From NCBI RefSeq assembly GCF_024323335.1, contig NC_066583.1, positions 363,485,877 to 363,549,876 on the forward strand: a DNA stretch of 64,000 nt. Direction: 5' to 3'. The position numbers and the translations under genes are program-made. Each line of letters opens with the position of its first letter. Position 1 is the first letter of the stretch. This DNA comes from Lathyrus oleraceus (lineage: Eukaryota; Streptophyta; Magnoliopsida; Fabales; Fabaceae). Shown one piece after another: positions 1-10,591 of this stretch. Below the pieces are notes generated by a model. That model worked only from the letters and a program-made list of their open reading frames with translations. It was not told the DNA's origin and did no database searches.

Positions 1-1446
1 GTGCACACAAACCCATGAAATGATGGTTTGAGGTCCACAAATGAATATCAGATGCTCTGAATTAAGCTTGGATTGCAAGGCAAATGCACATTGATGTTTG
101 AAGCTTTATCCTTGCCAAGTGATGTCACCCTGTTTAAGCCATGTGCAGCCTATGCATTTCTTGTCCAAAATGAATGAATTTGAGATCTTTGGAAAGGTGA
201 GATCAAGAGGAACAACTTTCATGTTCAACACTTTTTCATTTGGAGCATGGATCTTGGAGAAATTTGAGGTGGAAGTTTGGAAATTTTTGACATATCAATT
301 TTTTTCTAAGTGTCAAGCCATATGTCTCAATATTCCACCTTGCTTAACATTTTATATGAGCTTCAAATGACAAACGTGTCTTCAACAAAGTTATGGCTCT
401 CTTAAATACATTCAAAATGGTCACCAATTTCATGTCATTTGGATTTGAAATGATAAAGTTATGCATTTTTGAAGTTTGGAAAAATCACTTGATCAATGGT
501 ATAGGTCAAAAGTGACCTATAATGTAACCTCATATCACATGCTTAAAAAATTTGAATTAGCTCCCACTCCAAACATAAAAGTTTAAGTAGACACATTTAA
601 TTTGATTGTGCAACTTGGAAATCTTTCATCTCATAAAAATTGAGCAAGTTATGGCCTTGGGAAGTTGACTTTCAAATTAGGGTTTAGACAAAATGACCTA
701 TAATGTTTCAACATAGAAAATGATTTTCCAAGAAAAACTAGCTCTATGTATCAACATGAAAGTTGTTTATAATGTCATTTAGAGTAATTTGTCTCTTGGG
801 ATCATTTTCATATGGTGAAAATTATAGGAGATAGGGTCTAGGGAGACCCAGTTTTTTTTCTAGATGAATCCATCTAGCCAACCACCATCAACCAACTTGC
901 TAACTTCCAATTCTCTTGACTTTCTTGGATAATGGTAGATCATATATGCATAAGATGATGAATTTTGAAGTATCCCTTAAGAAATTTGATCAATTGGTGA
1001 GATAGCTTGTTGGAGAAGTTACTCAAGATACACAGTCAAACTAGGGTTTCCAAGGTAAATCACCCTCAAATTCTTGAAGAAAACTTGATCAATATAACAT
1101 GTAGAGAACATCGGGACTCATATATGATGTTCATAACCATTATTGAATCAATTCTTGGTTGTGCTCTTTGTTCGTGAGGGTCTCAAACCCTATATGTGAT
1201 CTTGATGAATCAATGAGATCATGCCCTACCTACAAAAGAGTTAGACAAATACAAAGACATATTTTTGGTATTTTGGTTAGTGAAATGATAAAATACAAGT
1301 ATGATATAATCATAAAGTGGTTGGTGATCTCTCCCAAAACAAACCCAATGAAAAGGGATAAGGAGGATGCCAAGGTATGATCCCAATGCTAATGCTTATG
1401 ATGGAATTACATGAGGGATCTTAGGGTCAAAATTGGGGTCTTACAG
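1..1446 (-). repeat. Ogre-type LTR, 5' part, truncated by window edge
   Basis: On the minus strand this begins at 1446 with TGTAAGACCCCAATTTTGAC and continues with the same U3 text as the plus-strand LTRs at 19456 and 63394, so it is the first 1.4 kb of an LTR of that family. It interrupts the ORF1 reading frame of the element to its right, just after the codons for a GFIDVN motif, so it is a later insertion. The other end and the second target duplication lie outside the window, so solo LTR versus full element cannot be decided. Short ORFs inside it look like chance. Confidence 0.85.
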
Positions 1447-1976
1447 TTAACATCAATGAAACCGTCAATGTTAGGGAACAGAACTAAACCATAGATGAGC
1501 AATACAAAGATGACTTCAAAAGTATCTATGTTACCGGCCTGAGCAAAGACAGTAGCTTTACCAATGAGGAACTCAGAAGTCAACCCAAGAATACCTCTTT
1601 TTTCCACCAAATGAGCATCAATCTCAGATTTCTTTAAATGAAGAGATTCAGATATGACATGAGATATAGGAATCTACTCCAATCCACTGAAAGGCACCTT
1701 GTCAGATACAGGTATACCCAAGAGATGTGCATACTCCTCCAACGCGGGCACAAGCTGATAGTCGGGAAAAGCGAAGCAGTGATAAAGAATGTCATAGAAT
1801 TGAACTAAAACACTCAGAAGTCCTTCAACCACATCAGTAGATAACACAGACAAGAGCTTCCCATGACGTTGCTTGAAAACCAAGGGATCTAATACAAAGG
1901 ATGACAACTTCCTTAGCTCTTTCAAATCAGGACGTTTGAAACTGTACTTCTTAGTGCTCCTTCGTCCATAATCCAT
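1447..1976 (-). pseudogene. Ogre ORF1 N-terminal remnant (DUF7745-like)
   Basis: The minus-strand frame starts MDYGRRSTKKYSF at 1976 and closely parallels ORF1 of Ogre A at 25033. ORF1 is the extra, function-unknown ORF upstream of gag in Ogre/Tat elements; I associate it with the plant DUF7745 family from memory. About 100 codons are open (1674-1976); a stop in a divergent stretch (around 1674) is followed by a second open piece (1447-1610) ending at GFIDVN, where the LTR at 1-1446 is inserted. The C-terminal half is not in the window. It is clearly decayed and not expected to make protein. Confidence 0.8.
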
Positions 1977-2784
1977 GGTCTGAAAATATTTGCAAATAAG
2001 ACCTTAGTCTCCTTGAAATTTATTTCTTCTGTGATGAATGTTATGATGCGCATGTATGCATGAAAGCAACAGTCACACACAAGAGATCACACACAAGGCA
2101 AACACAAACAAATGTCAAGGGATGGATTAGGTCATCATCAAGATCAATCATCCATTTTTGTGGATTATGGCTTTCACCTTATCAACACCTAAGTTTCCTC
2201 GATATTGATGAGACTGATCGGATCAACCGAGAATTAAAGGGTTTATTGCGAGTCACGGGCATGGAGTCAGGTTAAGGTTCATCCCAAAAGAGTGTACTAA
2301 GGATAAAAACCTGTAGAGAATGTTCTAAAAAGTTCCTAGAGTCGTGATCCCATCTATCAGATATTATAGGTTAGGATGGCTGACTCATTAACCATAATAT
2401 TATCAAGAGAAACTCGCCTGAATGTAGTATCGTGTAACAACTATTATCAAGTCTACACTTGAATAATCTCCACACTACTTCCTAAATAGGCCAAGTTGGG
2501 TTAAATGTTCTACAGTCCTCAGATTCTCGGACCCCCAAATTAGAGAAATTAATTCCTATACACAAATTACTTGTGTGACATTAGTAACTCTAAAGAGGTC
2601 TCCACTGAGTGGGGGATCTCATGTCAACTTTTTCAGGACTACTCCTTCAAAGCCAACATGACTATACCACCCTCCTATCTTAGATTGCACTCAAGTTCGG
2701 GTTATAACTTATCTCACCACACAGAGATCACCAAGCACAACAGACAAAATATATCGCACAACAATATATACAAACAAACATCAA

Positions 2785-2841
<57 letters not shown>

Positions 2842-2913
2842 CACACACAGACACATAAAAAGTAGGCTAAACCCACTAAGGACTATTCCCCAGCAGAGTC
2901 GCCACTTAATTTA
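1977..2913 (-). other. Ogre 5' leader between PBS and ORF1, with (AT)n tract
   Basis: Untranslated leader of the minus-strand Ogre, about 0.9 kb, colinear with the leader at 24165-25032 of Ogre A. It holds an (AT)n microsatellite at about 2791-2837 that Ogre A lacks as a long run. Short ORFs here lack any recognisable domain. I see no promoter or gene of its own. Confidence 0.75.
2887..2904 (-). promoter_or_regulatory. Ogre primer-binding site (tRNA-Arg type)
   Basis: Minus strand reads TGGCGACTCTGCTGGGGA, 9 nt downstream of the LTR terminus (CGCTACA ending at 2914). From family knowledge this matches the tRNA-Arg primer used by Ogre elements. It fixes the orientation of the element and the inner edge of its 5' LTR. 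Confidence 0.85.
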
Positions 2914-5900
2914 TGTAGCGGTAAATTCGTGACCATCAAGCTATGGATAAACTTGGCGTCAATAGAACCAGAGTCGCCACCGTGCTTTTATTGTTTCCAA
3001 AGGAAAAGGGAAAAGTACGAACAAAACCCAAAGATAAGAAATTTTCAAATCAAAACTAATAAAATACTAGAGATTATAAGAAATGGGGTTGGTTACACAG
3101 AGGGAATGTGTTAACATCCAAAGTGTCCTAGGTACTCATAGGGAGGCCTTTTTTTGTGCATATGTTTTTTGGGTATGAATGATGTTTGAAAAAAATATAG
3201 AGTGGGGATATGAGAAAAGAGTTCACTAATTATATTTTTTTGTGTTTGACAAGACCTTCGGTCTTATGCCTACGTACCAACATAAAAATGAGGGATCAAA
3301 ACCCTGAAGTTCGTGATAAAAATTTCAAAGAAGTTGGTGAATTGATTTTAATCAAAAGTTTTAAAAGAAAAAGGCACAATAGGCCAAAGACTTGAATGAG
3401 GTTTTTAGTTCTTTTTGTCTTTTTGAAATTTAAGTCAATATGGTTAAATTTATTTACAATTTTGATTTAAGAAAAAGTTTGAAAATTCAATGGCATAAGG
3501 CCAAAATTTCTAATTACTAAAACACGTCTAAGTTTGAAATCACAAGCAAAGAAAGTTTTTGAAAAGAGGGAGAGATTTTGAAATTAAAGAAGTGGGAGGA
3601 GATGAAGAAACTATCCTAGTAATTTTTTTGAAAGTTAAGGGTTGAAAGGTCTGACCAATGGGATGCAATCCAACAAACAAGAATGTCATATAGAAACCAT
3701 TTGCTTTGGACTTTGACAAGCAATAAGCAATAAGCAATGAAAAATATCCAAGCATCATATGAAGACCAAGGCATCAAATAAATGTAGCCATTATATCCAA
3801 GCAAACATTCCAATAGCTAGCAGTCTTTAGTGTCTTCCAATCTATCAGATGAAATATTTTTTGATCAACTCATAACAAAACATCAGACATAGACAATAAT
3901 AAAAAAATAACAATTAAGCACAAAGGCAGATTAACAGATGAATCAAGGACACTCAAGGTCTTGCATCAGGAGAAGGCACAAGCAGAGATAGCCAGTCTCA
4001 AATATTGGCATTGGTCAAGTCCTTTAGCACAGGGAACGTTGTCTAATTCTAAGTCCAGAAGTTCAGATCAAATCCCAACAGTACAACCAGATTTTTTTTA
4101 GGGTTTTTGTTGTTATTAGGTGTTTTAAGGTCCTAAGACCACAAAAAATTTCAAAACAAACAAACAATACATACAATTACCAGATATTGGCTCAAATGAG
4201 CAAAGTGAAAAGGACTTGAAACATAAACAAGTTGCATGAAATGTAAATGGCAATGGATGATAAAGGTACTGAATTTTAAATTGCATAAAGTAAATGACAT
4301 GAAAGTAAAGCAAAGTTAATTAAGAAGTTAGTCAATGGTTAGTCAAAATGTTAGTGATGAGTTTTAATTGATTAAGTCATTTTTTGGAGAACACTCAATC
4401 ATTCATTCAAAAGTATGAATCCTTAGACCAAGTCATCATCCATGCGAAGGGATCCAACTTGGATAAATCAACAAGTATGCCACTAACTCTCATGAAAGGG
4501 AAAAAGGTCAAGTATCCACACAATGCCATGAAGATTGAGAGACTTATAATCTCACTTACTAGAATGCTATTCCTTCTTGATCAAATTTAGCTCTATATTA
4601 AGCAATCGTAATTGGACTTATGTAGATGTCACAACTATCTGAGGTCGGGCAATAAAAATATAGGTGTTAATGCATGTTAGAGATTTGGTACAAAGAACCA
4701 AATTCCTAAAACATACCACACACTAAAAGAAATGGGGGGATGACCTATCTCAGTGTGGCTCATGTTGATTCATCTGACACAGGGTTATTGATGAACCAAC
4801 TAGCATTTAGACATTAGAGAAATCATTGGTCAAATGAAGGATTGGGAAAGAATAGGGATGAAGATGAAGAGGGAGGGGAAATAGAAACACAAGTTGATCA
4901 TGAGAGGAATTTCATCTGATTAATACCACCCATTCATTTTGGGAGATGAAATGTACATTTCATCAATTCCCTAAATCCAATGGTTTTGATCAAATAAAAG
5001 TCAAATCAACCATGACCAAGGCCCAAACAGAAAGTCAAACATCACAAGACCATTAAAATGGCTCAACATAATTTTTAAACACTTAATCAATTAAAAATCA
5101 AATTAAAAGTGAATTAAAATCCATTTTAATATGGACAAAACCTCAAATCCCTTCAAAACACCAAATAAATGATCAATGGATTTGTCATAGGTCAAACAAG
5201 GTCAAAAGACCTTAGACAAAAAATTTCAATATTTTTGGAATGTCAGAACTATTTTAAAACAATTAAAAATATGTACAAAATCATTTCATTCATGAAAAAT
5301 ATCAAAATTAATCCAAAAAATAATTTTAATTCAAAATATGGAAGAGCAAAATATTTAAATATTTTTGGTGAAGATCCCATATTTTTTGGATTAAAAATGA
5401 AATTATTATGAATTAAAAAAAATAAAGGAATTAAACAGAAAATAAGAATTAAAATAAAATGAGAAAAAACGAGGGCCATCAGATCTCCCTCATTAATTGA
5501 GGTGGCTGATCTGATGGCCACAACGTGCGCTCCATCAGGTACCACAGTCAACACGTGTACACACGTGGTAATTAGAAGCGAAGGCCAGGATTAAAATGTT
5601 TGAACATGATCAAATGGTTGGGAAGATGCTAACACACCACCGGAGCCCTAGCTCCGGTCATATTCTCTGGTGGACCTCACCGGACTGGTCCACCACCAAC
5701 CACCATTAAAATAAAACGTGAATACACTATTTTAAAGAAAAAATGCTCAGGAGCTCGAATATGTCCTCAATTTCACCTAATTCCAAGTATATTGAAAGAT
5801 ATGTTGACTTGAAGTTTGAGGTGCATGATCTGAGTTACTTCGATTTAACCTCAAAGCAACTCAATCTTGTTGCCTACATTGATAGGACTTCAACCAACCA

Positions 5901-7705
5901 AAAATTACTTGAAATAATGTAGAATTGAGAGATAATCGAATAGAGAAAGTTTCACAAAATTCACCTTTTGTTTGCAGTGATGAAGCTCGATTTGGATCTC
6001 AATTGGCTTTGGCTTGCTTCTACTTGCTTGTAGGAGATGAAATGGATGATCAAAAGGCTTGGACCCTCGGAGTTTCAATCCTAAGAAAAAGTGGAATTGA
6101 AGCTCGATTTCAAGGGAAATCTTTAAGGTTATCCTATCAATGGAGGTTTGGGAAGATGCAATTTGAAGCTTGGGTAATGAGGCTCTTCATTCTGATCATA
6201 AGAGCAATGTATTTATAGGGTTTTGCATTGCTTTTCACACACTTCCCAAAATTGGTCAAAAATAGAAATATTAGTGCATGCTTGCATGGGTGTGTGATAA
6301 GCCCATAAAATGATTGGAAAAGGTCCACAAATGTGCATGAATGATGCTGAAAGCTTAACATGAGGTCATGCAATTGTACTTGAGAATGGTCATGTGATTC
6401 ATCCAAATGGGACCATGAAAGTTAACCATGCGTAAGTCGTTGTAAAATGCTCCAAATGCCATGATCTTGGACTTTTTGAAAAGGAGACATCAAGGGGAAC
6501 AACTTTGATGTTGAACACCTTTCCATTTGGATCTTGATCGTGATGAATTTTGAGGTGTAAGTGGGAGAAATCAAACATAGTTGAAAATTTTCTAAGTACA
6601 AAGTCAAATGACCACTTCTTCCACCTTGAGTAACTTTTGCTATGAGCTCCAAATGAAAATGGGTTCTTCACCAAAGTTTTAGAACTTTCATTCCTCTTAA
6701 ATTTGGTATCAAATTTGACATAATTTGGATTTGGCATGATGGAGTTATGCATTTTAGAAGTAGAGGAAAAATGCTTGTTCAATGGTAATGGCCCAAAATG
6801 ACCTATAATGTTTCCTCTTGGAACATGCCCTTGCAAGTAGATTTTGGAATTTATCAAATAATAAAAGTTGGAGAATACATCTTGTAATTGATCATGAAAC
6901 TTTTACTGCCTTCATGTCATAAATATTGAGCAAGTTATGGTCCTTGAAAGTTGACCTCCTAACTAGGGCACATACAAAATGACCTATAATATTTCACCAT
7001 AAAATATGACTTTCCAAGAAAAACCACCTCTTGATTCCAACATTAAATTTTTTGGAATGTCATAAAGAGTAAATTTGCTCTTGGAATCATTTTCATATGA
7101 CAAAAATTGTAGGTGATAGGGTCTATGGAACCCCTGTTTTGACCAGTTGACTTTCTCTGGTCAACCTCTTTGAACCAATTTGCAAACTTGAAGTTCTATT
7201 GATATTTAGAGTTCATGGAGGATCATATATGCATAAGAGGATGTATAATGAAGTATCCCTTGATACATTTGAACAATTGTTGAAGAAACTTGCTAAGGAA
7301 GTCACACAAGATACCCAGATGAATTAGGGCTTCAAAGGCAAACAAGCTTCAAACTCTTGATGAATACTTGATCAAAATGATAAATGAAGAACATGGGGAT
7401 CCATATATGATGTTTATAACCAATGGTGAAACATCCCATGATTGATCTCTTGCTATGAGGGTCTCAAACCCTACTTGTGAGCTTGATAGGGCATATGTGG
7501 ATGCACACACTACCTAAAAAAGAAACAAAGCTATACAAGGACGTATTTTTGGTGTTTTGGTTAGTAAACAAAAGAGAATAAAGTATTATACAATCAAATG
7601 TGCTTGGTGATCTCTCCCAATAAAATCCTAATGAATGAGGGGTAAGGAGGAGGCCAAGGTGTGATCCCAAAGCCAATGCAAATGATGAGATAACATGAGG
7701 GATCT

Positions 7706-8700
7706 TGTAAGAACAAGATTAGTTCTACAATATAATTCCAGGATTTTGATGATAACAAAGGATGAAACCAAAAATGGCACCCTAACGAAAATTCTCTAAG
7801 TGTGCAGGACTCTGAACAGCTACAAAGGAATCTGATCTATTTATCAGATACAAACTCTGATCAGATACAAAGTACTAGAAGATCAGAAGCATCTGAAGAA
7901 GAAGTGCGCTCTAGAAGTTCTGATTCTGAGCAAAACATGATAGCAGAATACCAGAAGCTCTAAACTTCCACCGGACTCAGTTCTGATGATCTAAAAGACC
8001 AGTACTCTTAGAAGCTCTGACGTAACCTCAATGCAATCTCTGGTTGACACAGAAACTCTGAGATAACAAAGACTCTAATGAAGATTCTCCAAATCCAGAA
8101 AGAGTAACGGAAAGAACTTCTTCAAATGGAAAGAAAGTATTTTTAGAAAGAAGTTATTCAGGGAGACAAATTGGTTATGGAAAGAAACACAGAAGTAATG
8201 ACATTGAATGCTCATCAAAGGCCAATATTCTGTCATCACTCCAACGGTCCTTTCACCACTATATAAAGGACAACATACTTCAGTGAGAGATACAACAACA
8301 CACAAAAAAATTCTTTACATTCTCTCTCAGTTTTTCACGAGCTGCTGCTCATACGTGAAAACACTTACTTGCTTATTCTGCTGTAATATTTGCTTACCTT
8401 TAGAAGCACTCTCGATTACAAATCTATTATTGCTAAATTGCTTTTGTTCCTCAAGTAACTCTGCGTAGTCTGTATACTTGGGAGGACTAAGAGATCACTC
8501 TCTTAGACGTTTGGTTGTATTAATCTTTCAAGATTAGTGGATTAAGTCCTTTTTGAAGGCGAAATCACCTTGGCCGGGTGGACTGGAGTAGCTTTGTGTT
8601 ATAAGCAAACCAGTATAAAATTCTGTGTGTTCTTATTTTTGAAAAAGCCTTTATTTTCCAAAACAATTCAAACCCCCCTTTCTAGTTTTTCTCACCTTCA
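7706..8700 (+). repeat. Sirevirus 5' LTR
   Basis: 995 bp from TGTAAGAACAAG to CTCACCTTCA, immediately ahead of the PBS. A TATA box (TATATAAA) is at 8260-8267, followed by a leader rich in CA and CT. The 3' LTR aligns without length change over its first 963 bases. Confidence 0.92.
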
Positions 8701-8702
8701 GT

Positions 8703-8714
8703 TGGTATCAGAGC
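8703..8714 (+). promoter_or_regulatory. Sirevirus primer-binding site (tRNA-iMet)
   Basis: TGGTATCAGAGC, complementary to the 3' end of initiator tRNA-Met, two bases after the LTR end. This is the usual copia-type primer site. Confidence 0.93.
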
Positions 8715-8782
8715 TTCGGCTCTATTATTGATTTTTAAATCAAACACTTAACCGTGTAGAGAGATCCAGAACAAGAAAAACT

Positions 8783-10591
8783 ATGGCCCACACCAATGAA
8801 AGAGACAGTTAGAATGATAAGCCTCCAGTCTTTGATGGAGAGAAATTCGATTATTGGAAAGATAGAATTGAAAGTTTCTTTCTGGGCTATGACGCTGATC
8901 TCTGGGACATTGTCACAGATGGATACAAACCTCCTGTAACAGATGCTGGAGTTGCTGTTCCCAGAAGTAAAATGACAGATGATCAGAAGCGCGAATTCAA
9001 GAATCATCACAAAGCCAGAACGATACTTCTCAATTCCATATCTTACAATGAGTATGAAAAAATCACCAACAGGGAAACAACTAAAGATATACTCGACTCC
9101 CTGAGGATGACTCATGAAGGAAACTCTCAGGTCAAAGAAACAAAGGCTCTGGCTCTAATCCAGAAATATGAAGCCTTCAAAATGGAGGATGATGAAGCTG
9201 TAGAGGTAATGTTTTCTAGATTCCAAACTCTTATTGCAGGTCTCAAAGTGCTAGACAAAGGATACACAACTGCAGACCATGTCAAAAAGATAGTCAGAAG
9301 CTTGCCAAAGAAGTGGAGACCCATGGTAACAGCCTTAAAGCTATCAAAGGATCTGAACAACATCAGCCTTGAAGAGCTTGTCAGTTCACTCAGAAGTCAT
9401 GAGATAGAACTGGAGGAAGATGAGCCTCAGAAGAAGATCAAGTTTGTAGCATTAAAGTCCAGATCTGAAAGGCGCAAGTCTGACAGAAACAAAGCCTTCC
9501 AGGTTGAAACAGAAGATGCTGATGACTCTGAACTGGAAGATTCTGACGATGAGGAAGAATTATCCCTCCTAACCAGAAGAGTAAAACAACTTTGGAGAAA
9601 GAGGAATAATAACTTCAGGAGACCAAGACCCAGAGGGGACCGATCAAACTCAACCTCAAAAGGTAAAACTAACAAAGATGTTACTTGTTATGAATGTAAA
9701 GAAATAGGTCACTACAGGAACGAATGTCCCAAGTTAAAGAAAGACAGTTCCAGAAAAGAGAGCTTCAAGAAAAATTCCCTCAGAACCAAAAAGGGACTGA
9801 TGGCTACCTGGGATGACAGTGAATCTGACTCATCAGAATCAGACTCTGATGAACAGGCTAATGTGCCACTCACGGCTACCACATCCAAGAACACTTCAGA
9901 TGAAGAATCTGAATCAGAAGAGGTATTTTCTGAACTCTCTCGATTTGACCTAGAATCATGTTTGTCTGAAACTCTCAGCTCATATCAGAAACTAAAACAA
10001 AAATTTAAAGCTATAAAAGGCGTTCTTGAAGAAACATTAGAAGAATGTGGCAAACTTGAGATAACCATTTCAGAACTAAAAGATGAAAGCAAAACTTTGA
10101 CATTAGAAAGAGATGCAACAAAGAAAAATTGCTCAAAACTTGAAGAAGCGTTATCTCAAGCTCCACAAACATCAAACACAATAATTTATAAATATGAAAA
10201 AGCTTTTCAAAAGTTTCTGAAAAATGGGATAGGGAGGAGTATAATGGCATCCATGATTTATGGAGTCAGTCAGAATAATAGAAGAGGAATTGGGTATGAT
10301 CCTAGTGAAGATAAAACTTCTACTCATGACCAACCTAAATCTCCATTTTCATATCGCTATACACACACACAAGAGCAAAAATTAAATAATGCTAGAAAAC
10401 CCAAAGTGTTAAGAAGCTCTGGGAAAACTAATCACAAAGGACCCAAAAGACTCTGGGTACCAAAGGATAAGATTGTTTATGTTGCAGATATCCTATGCAG
10501 CAGAGTTAAAACACCAGTCATGGTACCTGGACTCTGGATGCTCGTGACACATTTCGGGAAGAAAGTCTATGTTCCAAAGCCTGGAACTTAA
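8783..10591 (+). pseudogene. Sirevirus gag, broken by a stop and a 3' frameshift
   Basis: The frame begins MAHTNERDS at 8783 and meets TAG at 8810; it is then open in the same frame to 10591, with the internal Met at 8972 starting a 539-residue run. That run has a UBN2-type copia gag domain (about residues 1-140), acidic Asp/Ser/Glu-rich segments, a CCHC zinc knuckle CYECKEIGHYRNEC (residues 239-252) and a coiled-coil-like stretch near 350-390. Gag forms the cytoplasmic particle that packages element RNA. Near 10520 the frame slips, so the protease motif WYLDSGCS is read only in the next frame, where a TGA follows it. The early stop makes full-length Gag unlikely. Confidence 0.88.

Noticed and set aside
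5249..5554. Minus-strand ORF with Phe/Ile/Leu-rich, membrane-like sequence
   Set aside because: It is AT-rich LTR U3; the hydrophobicity follows from T-rich codons, and other LTR copies do not keep the frame.
8075..8468. ORFs on both strands repeated at 17054-17531
   Set aside because: Both are in the Sirevirus LTRs, so the repetition reflects the LTR pair, not conserved genes.
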